Below, one piece after another: positions 1 to 12,400 of a stretch of DNA of 64,000 nucleotides. This DNA comes from Raphanus sativus. Its lineage: Eukaryota > Streptophyta > Magnoliopsida > Brassicales > Brassicaceae. The notes under the pieces are model-generated. The model was not told the DNA's origin, did no database searches, and worked only from the letters and a program-made list of their open reading frames with translations. How positions within the stretch are numbered: the stretch's first letter is position 1; each line of letters begins with the position of its first letter. The stretch lies in NCBI RefSeq assembly GCF_000801105.2, contig NC_079515.1, positions 1,612,001 through 1,676,000 of the forward strand, in the 5' to 3' direction. The position numbers and the translations under genes are program-made.

Positions 1-265
1 AAAAACATTAAAAACACGAGTAAATTAAATTTCAATATTTATTTTTATTTTATGTTATAGACTTTTAGCGATATCTAAATTCACTCAGTTTTTCATTCTA
101 AAAAAATATGTTATTTTTTTATTACTATTTATTGAAAAACAAAGTATTACCTATAAGGCTATAACAATAATTTTCGTGAACAAATTTATCTAGAAACAAT
201 GAAATAAACACGCATAGATGAAATTTCAATCTTTATTGCTGGTTTTTTTGTAATATTACGATTAT
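1..265. repeat. AT-rich direct repeat, copy 1
   Basis: This stretch aligns along its length with 2305-2560. Shared landmarks are TTAGCGATATCTAAATTCA, ATTGAAAAACAAA, CAATAATTTTCRTGAACAAA and ATTGCTGG. The two copies flank the defensin-like gene, which points to a local duplication. Copy 1 starts at the window edge, so its true left border is unknown. Confidence 0.75.
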
Positions 266-405
266 TGCTCAATCAAAATTTGATTTTTTCAGATAATATG
301 TTGAAACATTACATTATTATTAACAGTTTTGATTGAATATTGTGGAAGAGGAAACAAATAAAATGACAAAGTGACAAGAGACTATAAACAAACACATCAT
401 AGATT

Positions 406-872
406 TCACCTTTGAGATAAGTTTATTCTTTGAATCATGTAAAATAACATAAAACGGTTACAAATTACTAATATAGAAGAAGCATTATTTGTTGTACATA
501 TAGAGATATTAGCAAGGATAATAGCAATTACACTGGGAGGAACATAAGGAGAAACAATATCATCACACCTTCCAATTCCTTTGTATTCAGCCGTGCACTT
601 ATCTCTGCATTTGTTTTCTCCTTCGCATGTCCACGTTTGAAAACAATTTTTTGCTTCTCCTACCATTTTCTTGTCTCCTATTAATTATTATCGTAACAAA
701 ACAGAACAAAAAAATTGCAGTTTTGTTTACAAAATTTTCAGTTAATTTAAGTATACAATGAAGTTTTTGTTTGTAGATACATTTTCTAGGCAAATAATAA
801 AACTTTACCCGAAGAAGAAATGATGAAAACAATCATGAATACAAAGAGAACAGAAGAGAAAGAAATCTTCAT
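406..872 (-). CDS. Defensin-like (DEFL) cysteine-rich peptide, possibly decayed
   Basis: Two exons are read on the minus strand: 872-809 and 677-406, joined by a GT-AG intron (donor GTAAAG). Exon 1 encodes a hydrophobic secretory signal peptide (MKISFSSVLFVFMIVF...), and the intron follows the signal, as is usual for plant DEFL genes. Exon 2 carries closely spaced cysteines in the pattern C-x5-C-x5-C-x3-C-x9-C around GENKCRDKC and IGRCDD. Family members are small secreted peptides with disulphide-stabilised folds, involved in defence or in cell signalling such as pollen-pistil contact. The C-terminal CxYxC signature expected for the family reads CTTNNA here, and the frame then runs on for about 20 more residues. 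The gene may therefore be decaying or may have an unusual tail. No nearby gene explains its role. The family call is firm; function is not. Confidence 0.72.
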
Positions 873-1542
873 TTTTATATATTTTCTTTAAGTTTGAGAT
901 GATTGAAGAGAATAGATTTTAACTGATGATCTATCTTTCACATTACATTATATTTATAAGAAAATGTGAATTTTTAGACAAAGTAATATTTAATTCCTAG
1001 GCAAATAAATATGTAAGTCCTAGTCAAAGTCAATGCATATATATTTTTCTATTAATGTCTTACTTAATTAGTAATTTTTTATTTATTTCTTGGTACCAAA
1101 TTAAATGATTTATGTCTTGAATATTTTTGTTAGAAGTATATATTCTTATATTAATTCATAGTTAAAGTAAATATACATATGATGTTTTGCCAATTTGAGT
1201 ACTTTCTTATTTCTTAATACCACATAATAATTTAAATGAACAATTTTGTCCATCCCTTCTACATTATTTGCCAAATGATTTGTACATGTGCCGTTATTAC
1301 AATTATTCTCTCTAAGAAAAGATGATATGACACTAAAAAAAGATGACATGTATTTAGAAATAAAGTGATATAGAATCATTTTAATTGTTACATGTAAATT
1401 TTCATTATAAATTTTTATATTTTCTTGCAAGAAATTTAAATATGCAATGACTAATAACTCATATATTAATGTCAATTATCCATATAAATATTTATTTTTG
1501 GTGAAACTATTAAAATGTATTAATAACTCATATATCACTACT

Positions 1543-1594
<52 letters not shown>

Positions 1595-1634
1595 TTTTTT
1601 GTCATCAACTGATACAAACTTAAAGTGAATCTGT

Positions 1635-1668
<34 letters not shown>

Positions 1669-2304
1669 ACATTAATATCTGTAAAATATATTCATATATA
1701 TATATCACATTAATAAAAATAATCTAAATAAGATTACAAATATAAAATGTTACATCAACTTATATATAAATGTATATCATATTTGTATAAATATAATTGT
1801 AAATGTGCATCTAAAATATAAAACTAAAGTAACACTAATTCAAAAAAAACAATAGTTAAATGTTTAAAAATTTATTTAAATTTATCATGTTCATCTTCGT
1901 CATGTTAATTAACCAATTGATTTCTCAGTTTAACATATTTTAACTAATACAAAATCTCAAATTTATTGGTATTTATATTTTTATAAATATATATACATGT
2001 ATATATTTAAAACTAGATAATAAGATATATATTTAAAATAAATAATCATTAAATATAATAAAATATAATTAAAACTAATATGATAAAATGTAATTTATCT
2101 TTATTAAAATTTAAATAAAAGTTAATTGAAATAATCATACCAAATCAAAAGATATAAGATTACAAAAATACGTTTATGATTTTTCAAAAACTACTGAAAC
2201 TAAAATATAAAATAATAATATTGAAATATAAATCAATCTTTTTAAAATGAAAAATATAATATTTAAAATTATTATTTCTACGTATAGCGCATAAAAACAC
2301 CTAG
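873..2304. other. AT-rich intergenic DNA
   Basis: I see no supportable gene here. The stretch holds the defensin-like promoter, long (TA)n arrays and low-complexity AT DNA. It ends in ...AACACCTAG followed by T at 2301-2305, which resembles a Helitron 3' terminus. The hairpin upstream is degenerate and no 5' end was found. Confidence 0.6.
1549..1592. repeat. (TA)n microsatellite
   Basis: An uninterrupted AT dinucleotide run. A second, shorter run lies near 1639-1665. Confidence 0.95.
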
Positions 2305-2560
2305 TAAACATTAAAAGCACGCATAAATTAGATTTCAATCTTTATTTTTATTTTTTATGTTATAGACAGATTTTTTAGCGATATCTAAATTCATTCTGTT
2401 TTTCATTCTAAAAATATATGTTAACCTTTTACTACTATATTGAAAAACAAATTATTACCCATAACAATAATTTTCATGAACAAATTTCTCTAGAAACCCT
2501 AAAATAAACATGCATAGGTGAAATTTTAATCTTAATTGCTGGTTTTCTTTTGTAAGATGT
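2305..2560. repeat. AT-rich direct repeat, copy 2
   Basis: This is the partner of 1-265. Similarity stops where the 3' end of the broken LINE begins, after TTGCTGGTTTTCTTTTGTAA. It begins directly after the Helitron-like CTAG at 2301-2304. Confidence 0.72.
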
Positions 2561-5500
2561 TTTTTTAACTAAAAAAAAGCAAGATAGTTTGTGAAACAGA
2601 GGAAAGAACAAAGGCTCACAACCGAGCCAAACAATAACAAAAGGGAAACCACCAAACAAATTGAAAGACAGCGAGTCCTAAGACACACGCTGCTATAAAA
2701 CCAAAGCTCCAACCCAAAGAGGCGGGAACCGTCCCTATAGTTCCTTCAGGACACGATAAATTTACTCACAAGCAACTCATTAAGCCATAAGGGACCTCCC
2801 CCTGCCACATATGACTGCAGCTTCAAGTACTTTGTAACACTCTGAGCAATCAGAAAAGCTCCTTTGTTAGCTTCTCTTGTTACCAGAGCCACCTGCCACT
2901 CCTTCACAGTACTCAGCAGTCCTCTCAACTCCTCACCATGCGCCCTATAAGCTGGCCACGCCTTTGGCCTATTTATAACTCCCACCAATTCTGAAGCTTC
3001 TATCTCAAAAGTCACTCTCTCCACTTTATGAGAGATCATGCTCTCAGTAGCCCATATCAAAGCGAGCCGTTTGGCTTCCAAAAGCGAAGACACCCCATTG
3101 AAGGCTCTCATACTGTGAATCAAAGTCTTCCCTTCACAGTCTCTCACTATCCAACCTGCTCCCACTAGACCATATGCCTTTGACCACGAGATACCAATAT
3201 TACATTTAAATCTACCTCTTTCTAGAGCCTTCCAACCCATCTTATTCCTCTGTCTCCTACTGATCTCAAACTCCTCTGCTTTTGCCGCATTAGTAATCTC
3301 CAGCCAATGTTTCGAGTCCTCCATACACTTAACCACTGTAGTTTCCGCGTCGTACTCCTTCCCCTCAAAAGCAAAAGCGTTTTTATTTTCCACAACATCC
3401 ACAGTATCCACGGGAAGCAATCACCAATATCTCTAGGGAAACTCTTACTTCTGCTACAAGTTAGTAAGTAGTTGAAATTTTTGAACAGATTGCAATTTTC
3501 AAAACCTCTTTGTGGGAACGGAAACCCCGATGTAGCCCATACTCGCCTGGCCACATGACAAGTAAAAAGAACATGGTTGATTCTCCACCTCCTCCCCACA
3601 TCTTTGACATCTGGGATCTACTTTCATGCCTCTCACCATCAACTCTTCTGATACCGCAAGCGCATTAGAGAGTGCCTTCCACATGAATACTTTGATCTTC
3701 GGAGCAGTCTTTACCTCCCATACTTTGGATCGTAGATCATTAAGAGAGCGCTTACACAAAGCATTTCTTCTCACTTCAGATTGGTCTAGAGAGCACGCTA
3801 GCCAGTAACCAGACTTTACCGAGTAGGCTCCCCACCTATTATGAACCCATTCATACGAGTCCAACTTGCCAAAAGCCGGCTTCATCTTCAAAACATGCTC
3901 CACATCACTTGGAAAGAATATCTCCTCTAGTTTTCCTCTGTCCCACGTCCTAATCTGCGGGTTAATCAGATCGCACACACAAAGGTCCAAATCAAAGATG
4001 ATTTGTTTCCTCAGAGGTGCAATCGGAGTAGAGTCAAAAAGCCACTTATCCAACCACACATTTATTCTCTCCCCTGATCCAACATTGCGTCTCAGACCTT
4101 TCACCAACAGCTCCCTACCGAAGACAATGCTTCTCCACGCATAAGAGGGCCTAGAGCCAAGCCTCGCCTCCAAGAACTCTCCATCAGGATAGTATCGAAT
4201 TCTCATAACTCTGGCACATAAAGAATCAGGATCCATCAGTAGGCGCCAACCTTGTTTAGCCAAAAGAGCTTGATTACATTTCTCAAGATTCTTAAAACCT
4301 AAGCCCCCGTTCTTCTTATCCAAACACATTCTCTCCCATGATACCCAATGCAACTTATTCTTCCCATCCTGAGCATTCCACCAGAAGTTAGCCATGGCAC
4401 TAGTGAGAGTTTGGCAAGTAGTTTTTGGTAGCTTAAAAACAGACATGGCATAGACCGGCATGGCCATTGCCACTGACTTTACGAGTACTTCCTTGCCTCC
4501 AGTAGAAAGGAAGAAAGCATACCAATTGTGAAATCTCGCTGTCATCTTCTCATGAATATATCTAAGCATTTCGACCTTAGATCCACTGAAGCACTCAGGC
4601 AAGCCTAGATACTTCCCAGTTCCACCTTCATTCACAATCCCCGACAGTTGCTTAATCCTCATCTTTAGTTTCTCCTCTACATTCTTTCCAAAGGTAATAG
4701 CCGATTTCTCAAAGCTAATCTTCTGACCAGAAACTTTTTCGTATTCACTGAGAATCTTACACACCACTGCACACTCTGCCTCAGTAGCCTTCAATAACAA
4801 GAGAGAGTCGTCAGCAAAGAAAAGATGGTGTACAGCCGGACCACCCTCCACAAATTGAATACCAGTGATCTCTCCTATACGCTCTGCTTCATTCAACTGA
4901 TGAGATAAGCCTTCAGTACAAAGGTCAAATAGAAATGGAGACAGAGGGTCCCCCTACCTCAATCCTCTGTTTGGAACCACCTTCCTATGTGCCTCTCCAT
5001 TAATCAAAACTGTATATGAGACTGAACGAACACAGTACATGATCCATACCCGAAATTTTTCACAGAAACCTAGAGCATCCATTAGACCTTCCAAGTACTT
5101 CCACTCAATTCTATCATATGCCTTCGACATGTCCGTTTTGATCGCCATGTACTCTTTTGAGATCCTTTCATGTGTACGCAAGGCATGAACCATTTCATGC
5201 GATATCAAGATGTTATCTGATATCAATCTCTCAGGAACAAAAGCAGATTGAGTAGGTGACACTATATGCTCGAGCAGAGGCTTAGACGATCCACCAATAT
5301 CTTAGCCACAATTTTATACATTACTGAGCATAGACTGATGGGGCGTATGTCCGTCATTCTCGTAGGATCCAAAACCTTAGGTATCAAACATACCTGCGTA
5401 AGATTCCATTCAAGCGGGAAGACACCAGTCTGGAAAAAAGCTTTCACTTCCTTCGATATTTCTTCACCCACCACATTCCAATATTCTTGGAAGAATAAGC

Positions 5501-5946
5501 CATTCATACCATCACTCCCAGGCGCACTTGAAGCATTAATCCCAAACACCGCGTTTTTTATTTCCTCCTCACTAACCTCTCTTGTAAGCCTTTGATTCAT
5601 GGTCTCTGTTACCTTGGTTGGCAGACCAGAAAAGAAAGCCCTTAGATCCCTAGAACCTGTGGAAGTAAACAGAGACTCGAAATAATCTGTAGCAATTTTC
5701 CCCATCTGTGGAATCTCAGACGTCTCACTTCCATTCTCATCGATAAACTTAGTTAGTTGATTCCTCTGCCTACTAGCCTTCACCGAAGCATGAAAGAAAC
5801 TAGTTTTATTATCACCAACAACTAACCACTTATCTCTACTCTTCTGCATCCAAAAATTTTCCTCCTCCTTGAAAGCAATACCAATCTCTTTTTTTAGCAA
5901 ACGAACTCGATCCCAACAAGGAGCTAGGGACGAAGTTTCAAGCTCA
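2561..5946 (-). mobile_element. 5'-truncated, degenerate L1-type LINE with RNase H
   Basis: Minus-strand fragments in several frames together give the C-terminal part of a plant non-LTR retrotransposon ORF2. In order they are: a pre-RT and RT start (5900-5262), RT core with KAYDRIEWKYL (5262-4954), RT palm with FADDSLLL, thumb and zf-RVT region (4896-3499), and an RNase H domain of the plant RVT_3 type (3420-2746). Damage is visible. There is a frame change near 5262, an in-frame TAG just after RGLR near 4952 where a Gln is normal, and frame changes near 3575 and 3410. ORF1 and the endonuclease are missing, and the open frame stops at about 5946. A short A-tract (T-run on plus) lies near 2562-2568. 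No target-site duplication was found. The element is dead and belongs to a different LINE lineage from the one at 9327-14732, which lacks RNase H. Confidence 0.9.
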
Positions 5947-6012
5947 AATAATTATTTATAAATATTTTTTAATTAAAATATGAGATTTAATCTCAGTGAA
6001 TTGTAAATCCAA

Positions 6013-6144
6013 TCGAACGGCTATGACCTACATTACGTAAAACAGTGTCAGTCAACAAGTCAAAAAAATCACAAAGCAACCTGACGTCATTCTGCTGTAT
6101 TCACAATCCAACGGCTCATGTCTCATAAACTGATCCAACGGCCA
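6013..6144 (+). promoter_or_regulatory. AACGG (MSA-like) trio plus ACGT element upstream of DUF3444 gene 1
   Basis: There are three AACGG motifs at 6013-6023 (TCGAACGGCTA), 6107-6117 (TCCAACGGCTC) and 6134-6144 (TCCAACGGCCA). The last fits the mitosis-specific activator consensus YCYAACGGYYA exactly. A palindromic TGACGTCA, a bZIP-type core, lies at 6082-6089. The same arrangement recurs in front of the paralogue at 15590-15716. MSA elements bind MYB3R factors and drive G2/M expression; applying that here is inference. Confidence 0.55.
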
Positions 6145-6309
6145 TTAGTAAAAGAAACGTTGCACAAAATTAGAATGGTCTCTCTCTTCTCCCTCCCATT
6201 TACAGCAAAGAAAGTGTCTTCTCTTGAGTAAAGCTAAGAAATTCATTTTACAAAAAAGAAGGAAAGCTTTTCTCTCCTCAGACCTTATCTCTTCTTCCTA
6301 CTCCTTTGT

Positions 6310-6618
6310 TCAAACCCTAAAGTTTCGATCTTTTAGCTTTTTGTCTGAAGCCAAGACCCTTAAAGCTTTGATCTTTCTGATTTTGTATGAAGTTAAGACC
6401 CTTAAAGCTTTGATCTTTCTGCTTCTGTCTGAAGTCAAGACCCTTAAAGCTTTGATCTTTCTGCTTTTGTCTGAAACCAAGAGACCCTTAAAGCTTTGAT
6501 CTTTTTGCTTTTGTCTGAAGCCAAGAGACCCTTAAAGCTTTGATCTTTCTACTTTTGTCTGAAGTTAAGACCCTTAAAGCTTTGATCTTTTTGGCTTTTA
6601 TCATAAGTTAAGACTCTT
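6310..6618 (+). repeat. Seven-copy 42/44-bp tandem repeat in the leader of DUF3444 gene 1
   Basis: The core AAAGCTTTGATCTTTCTGCT begins at 6320 (degenerate), 6362, 6404, 6446, 6490, 6534 and 6576. Spacing is 42, 42, 42, 44, 44 and 42 bp. The array sits between the promoter motifs and the ATG at 6643, so it is probably 5'UTR. The paralogue at 15976 has only one diverged unit. Because 42 is divisible by 3, the array holds a short repetitive open frame, which I do not treat as a gene. Confidence 0.9.
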
Positions 6619-6642
6619 GAGAACGAAGTTTGTACATCAACC

Positions 6643-9306
6643 ATGGAACCCGAGTCGTCATCACCACCAAGAGTTCCGCCGGAGCCGGATCCAGCGACGT
6701 TACTAGGTCTTGAACATCGGTAAGTTTCTAACTTTGTAGGGAAATAGAGGAACTTTGTTACTGTTTGGTCTCTCCCATGGTTTTTTACTTACTTAGCTCG
6801 TTTCTGTTTGTTGCTTGTGTTGATGGGTTTCAACTTTAGGGTTCCGATGATCGATCAAGGTTCGATAGAGCGGTTCATCACTCAGGCTAGAGAGCAGGCT
6901 TTAGGGGTTAAGGATATCAAGCGTCGGTGGAAAGAGTACGCGGAGGCGTTTGCAAGGATGGAGAAAACTGTAAGGGAACGTGGTAGAGAGGCTAAGATGA
7001 AAGAAGAGGAGTCTGAGATTAAGCGGTCTCTGGAAGGGGATGTGATTAGATTGGTTCTTGAGATGCAGATGGAAGAAGTGGTTGCTGAGGTTAAGGAATC
7101 GATGGCAAATAAAGGCGAAGAGATGAAGAGAGAGGTTCAAGCGAAGAAAGAGGAGCTTGAAGCAAAGGAGAAGGAGCTTGGCTTGACCATCACGGAGAAG
7201 TTTAATGAGATAAAGAAGAAGGAAGAGGAGTTTGAGCTGAAACGAGATGAAGAAGCAAGAGATATTGAAGTGCAGCGGCAGACTCTAGAGGTCAAAGAGA
7301 AGAGTTGTGAAGAGCTGATGAGAGAGCTTGAACTGAAAAAAGATGAACTTGAAGAGAGCCACAAGGAGCTTAGCTTGACTATGTCAGAGAAGTCTAATGA
7401 GATAAAGAAGAAAGAAGAAGAGTTTCAAGTGAAAAGAGATGCTGAAGCTAGCGAAATTAAAGAGAAGCGCAAGTCTCTAGAGGTGAAGGAGAAGAACTTT
7501 GAAGAGCTGATGAGAGAGCTTGAAGTGAGAAAGCAAGAGCTTGAAGAGAGGGAGAAGGAGCTGAGGTTGAATGATGAAAGCATCAAAGAGAAAGCTAGTG
7601 AGGTGGAGAAGAGGAAACAGGAAGCTGAAGCCAAGGAGATGGAAGTGAAGATGAACTCTCTAAAGGTCAAGGAGAAGAGCTTTGAAGAGATGATGAGAGA
7701 GTTTGACTTTGAAGTGAGAAAGCAAGAGCTTGAAGCGAGGCATAAAGAGCTGAGATTGTTTGGTGACACCATCACTGAGAAGTCTAATGAGATAAAGAAG
7801 AAGGAAGAGGAGTTTGAGCTGAAACGAGATGCAGAGGCAAGAGACATTGATGTGAAGCGCCAGTCTCTAGAGGTCAAAGAGAAGAGGTCTAAAGAGCTGA
7901 TGAGAGAGCTTCAAGTGAGAAAACAGGAACTTGAAGAGAGGCACAAGGAGCTTAGCTTGACTATCACAGAGAAGTCTAATGAGCTAAAGAAGAAAGAAGA
8001 AGAGTTTCAAGTGAAAAGAGATGCTGAAGCTAGCGAAATTGAAGAGAAGCGCAAGTCTCTAGAGGTGAAGGAGAAGAACTTGGAAGCGCAAATGAGAGAG
8101 CTTGAAGCAAGACAGAAAGAGATGAGCTTGGGTGATGAAACCATCAAAGGGAAAGCTAATGAGATGGAAAAGAGGAACGAGAAACAAGAAGCTGAAGCCA
8201 AGGAGATCGAAGTAAAGATGAACTCTCTAGAGGTGAAGGAGAAGAACTTTGAAGAGAAAATAAGAGAGCTTGAAGAAAGGCAGAAAGAGCATGATGAAAT
8301 CATCAAAGGGAAAGTTACTGAGCTGGAGAAGAAGACACTGAAACAAGAAGCTGAAGCCAAGGAGATTGAAGTGAAGATAAACTCTCTAGAGGTCAAGGAG
8401 AAGCAACTTGAAGAAAGAGAGAAACTGCTTGAACTGAAGGAGAAAGAATTGGCTAACCGATCAAACCAATCAAAGAGTAGAAAGAGATGCAGGGATGAAT
8501 TTGAGCCTTCATTTCTGGCTGATCCTGCATCTGCATCTGCATCTACAAGTCGAGCAAAGCGAAGAGAAACTCACAAAGTTGCCTGCATTGATGATGGAAC
8601 TGATGAGGATCCCGAAACATACTGTTGTCCTGATGCAGACTTCAACAATTTCAACACCACCATGAGCTCTTTCGCTGTGGGGCAGATATGGGCTCTCTAT
8701 GATCCTTTGGATCACATGCCTCGTTACTATGCTCGTATCCGGAAAATCATGGAACCTAAGCTGAGAGTTGGAGTGAGATGGCTCGAGCCAAAGCAAACCG
8801 CAGCATGGAACAAGAAACCAGCTCCCATCGCTTGTGGTGAATTCAAATACGGAAAGAAAACCACAAGCAAACACCTGATGTTCTCACACGAGATGCATCA
8901 CGTCAGGAAGAAGAAGAAGAGCATCACCATAAACCCGAGGAAAGGGGAGACATGGGCTCTATTCAGTGGCTGGAGCCGTGACAACAGGAAGCAGCAAAAG
9001 CCTCCCTACAAATACGACTTCGTCCGAGTCGTGTCCGATGATTTGGACAGCGATGATGGCATTGGAGTTGCTTACCTAGCGAGAGTGGAAGGGTACACAT
9101 CGGTGTACAAGCTCGGTGAGCAACATGGAGTCTTGCAGATGATCATAAGCTCTGATGAGATGCTTAGGTTTTCTCATAGGGTCCCTTCTTTTGAGTTGAC
9201 TGGAGATGAGAGGAAAGGTGTCCCTGCTGGCTCTTTCGAGCTTGACCCTGCTGCTATCCCTAAAGATTGTCTTAAAGTGTTGAAGGTTAAACAAGAGGGA
9301 GTTTAA
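6643..9306 (+). CDS. Long coiled-coil protein with C-terminal DUF3444 domain (copy 1)
   Basis: Exon 1 is 6643-6719 (starts MEPESSSPPRVP) with donor GTAAGT. Exon 2 is 6840-9306, giving 847 residues. Residues of roughly 60-550 are extremely Glu/Lys-rich coiled coil, built from repeated modules of about 60-65 residues containing SLEVKEK, MRELE and NEIKKKEEEF. A basic stretch KSRKRCR follows near 560. The C-terminus (about 620-830) is a DUF3444 domain with VGQIWALYDPLDHMPRYYA, PIACGEFKYG, NPRKGETWALF and SFELDPAAIP. DUF3444 is a plant domain of unknown biochemical function, often attached to J-domain proteins; no J domain is present here. The likely Arabidopsis counterpart is the gene next to PAT17 (AT3G04960, from memory). 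It pairs with the paralogue at 15976-17646. Its 3'UTR is interrupted by the LINE at 9327-14732 and resumes at 14752. Confidence 0.88.
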
Positions 9307-9445
9307 CTTCCACTGCAAGTCTTTTTTTTTTTGAAAGAATTTTAAATTTATTTCAATCAAAAAAAACCTTGATACAGATTGTTTCACTGCCTCCTTTCTA
9401 TACAAGACTCCAAAGCTTTAAAAGAAAATAAAAAACTTCACACTT

Positions 9446-12400
9446 CTATGAACTTCTTTCAAACCACAACTCCATAGCTTTCTCAAATTGTTCTCCCTTC
9501 TTCCTCTTGAGAGAGGTGATTTTGTTTCTGATCATCTTGTCCAACCGAGTAATAAGGCATGAAGCAGTCTGTGATCCTTCACCAACTCTTCTCACATTTC
9601 TTTCACGCCATATTGCATAAGCAACAGCCTGAAAACAATAGCGTAATAGGAATGTCCTGACCCTCCCTCGAACTCCATTTACCACTACTTGAAGCACCCT
9701 TGACCAGTCAGAAACCCTTCCATTCCCTACCAGATTTTTTATTGTGCCCAACCACACTTCTTTCGAATAGCAACATCCAAAAAAGAGGTGATCTCTTGTT
9801 TCAATCTCTGTATTACACAGCCAACAAGTCACTATCGCCTGAGGATTCCAGTTAAGAATCCTGTCCCCTGTTGCTAAACGATTATGAACAGCTAACCAAG
9901 CAAGAAAGGTGAATTTTGGTGTTGCTTCAGAAAACCAAACCCCTTTGAACCAGCTTACCTTCGGTGACTTCATTCTTATAATGTTCCAAGTTTGAGATGT
10001 AGAGAACCCTTCTCTGAACTCCCCATTCTCTCTTTTCCAAAGGCAAATATCCTCTTCTTCATTGAGCCCTCTATTTTTAAGAGCCAATACTTCATTTTCA
10101 ATCAACTGGAGATGAGTAACTCGATGCCTTTTCACTCGATATAATTGAACAGCCCGCTCCACTGTGCTATTTATAGGAATGCCAAGATCCATAGTTCCCC
10201 TTTCTCCAGCAAACTCAATAAGATTTCCCAAAGAAGACCAACTATCAAACCAGAAAGAAGTATTAGTTCCACTCTTTACCTCCATTCTCGTCATCTGCAT
10301 AGCTAGAGGTCTTAGCTTTAGCAATTTCTTCCACATCCAAGACCCTAGCGAGCTTTTCTCCTTCACACTCCAGTAAGACCCCTTGCGAATAAGATACTTC
10401 CAAATCCACTTCACCCACAGCGAGGGTCTACTTGCTATGAGACGCCAAATAAGTTTCAAACAAGCCACTCTATTTGCATCAGATAGATTCTTTAAACCGA
10501 GCCCACCTTCTTCCTTTGGTTTACATACATCTACCCAAGCTATCTTAGCTTTTTGAGTTGACAATACCGGACCAGACCAGAGAAATGCTGCGCAAATACT
10601 ATTTATCTCTTGGATGCATTTGCTAGGGAGCCTGAACGCAGACATCCAGAAGTTAGTAATGCTGTATAGAACTGAACCAATAAGTTGGAGCCTCCCAGCA
10701 AACGTTAAATGTCTCACTGTCCAGGAAGCGATTCTACTTCTTATTCTAGCAATGAGAGGACTATAATCTTGAACGGTCATCCTCTTGGTGAGAAGAGGTA
10801 ATCCAAGATAACGAACCGGCAGAATTCCTGCTTCAAACGGAAATTGCTCCAAGATTGCCACACTATCATCTGCTTTAACTCCAGCCAGATATAATGTAGA
10901 CTTCTCCAAGCTAATGTTGAGACCAGAGATTCTTGCAAATTCTTGAAATACTGATAAGATCCCCTCAATAGATGATTTCTTCCCGTCTGAAAACACTAAT
11001 ACATCATCCGCAAAACAGATGTGAGTTAAACTCAACTCCTTGCAGTAAGGATGAAAGCCTATTCTCTTTTCTGTTGCAGCTTTATCTAAGAGTTTTGATA
11101 AGACTTGCATACAGATTACGAATAAGTAGGGAGAGAGAGAGCACCCTTGCCTTAAACCTCTCTTGCTATTAAAGTAGCCTGCCAATTCTCCATTTACTTG
11201 AATTGAAAAAGAGGCCAACTCAATGCACTTCTTGATCCAAATTATAAACTTCTCCGGGAACTTGAGAGCCGCTAACACTGAAAGCAAGAATGGCCATTGC
11301 ACAGAGTCGAAAGCCTTGGATACATCAATCTTGACTGCACATCTCTCAGAAACAGAATCCTTGTGGTAACTTTTAACCAGTTCTGACGCCAACAACACAT
11401 TTTCCATCAGTAATCTCTCTTTGACGAACGCCGACTGATTCAAAGATATGAACAAGGGAAGCAAACTTTTCATCCGCTTAGCCAGAATCTTTGAAATGAC
11501 TTTGTAGATTACGTTACAGCAGGAAATGGGCCGATAATCCTTCATCATAATAGCATCATTCTTCTTTGGTATCAAAGCCAGTATGGTAGAATTGATACCT
11601 TTAGGCAAGAAACCTTTGTCGAAGAAAGCCCTCACTGCAGTGACAAAATCTCTTCCAACAATACTCCAAGATGCTTTAAAAAATTCACTCGTATATCCAT
11701 CTGGCCCCGGAGACTTGTCCTTTGCCATAGAAAACAGAACTTTTCTTACTTCCTCATCTGTAACCTCTCGAGTTAACATGCTTCTGTCTTCTTCCGAGCA
11801 CTCATAGTTTAATAACAATTTAAGCTCCTCCATACTAGCTTCCCTATAATCCTCCGGAACATACGTCAAGAAATTATAGAAATGATCCACCGCTTCTTTC
11901 TTTATATCTTCCTGCGTATCTACTATCGATCCATCCAGTCTCTTTATTTCCCTTATAGAATTTCGAATCTCTCTCACTTGTGCAGCTCTGTGGAAACTCT
12001 TATTATTTCCATCACCCACCTCTAACCAATGTATCTTTGCTCGCTGACTCAATACTTTCTCCTCCAAAGTGGAAAGAAATATCCATCTTCTATAAGCAAT
12101 AACCTCCACGCCAATGTTACTTTGATTAGGATCAGCTAACGTCCTAACCTGAGCTTCACAAAGATTTTTATAAGCTTCTCTAGTCTTCTTTATAATATCT
12201 CCAACTTTTTCTCTGCTAAGCTGTTTCAAAATTGGCTTCATTTCCTTAAGCTTCTTTGAGAGTCTAAATAACGCCGATGTCGAGATGAACAGAGGTACAG
12301 TATCTTCCCAAAACCCCTTCACTGTTGAGAGAAATTCCGGCATTTCCACCAAAGCATTCACGAACTTAAACGGCTTCTTCGGCTTCACTAAATCTGCTTT

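Noticed and set aside
1146..1475. A 109-residue open frame in AT-rich DNA
   Set aside because: Its composition follows the AT-rich background, with no domain, signal or paralogue.
2275..2304. A second Helitron on the plus strand ending at CTAG
   Set aside because: The terminus AACACCTAG|T is right but the hairpin is poor and no TC-type 5' end was found, so it is not listed as an element.
6224..6499. A 91-residue open frame with repeated TLKALIFLLLSE units
   Set aside because: It is a by-product of the 42-bp leader repeat, whose unit length is a multiple of three. It could act as an upstream ORF but there is no sign of protein-level conservation; the paralogous leader lacks it.
7137..8396. 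Several Ser/Phe-rich minus-strand open frames
   Set aside because: They are shadows of the Glu/Lys-rich coiled-coil coding strand.
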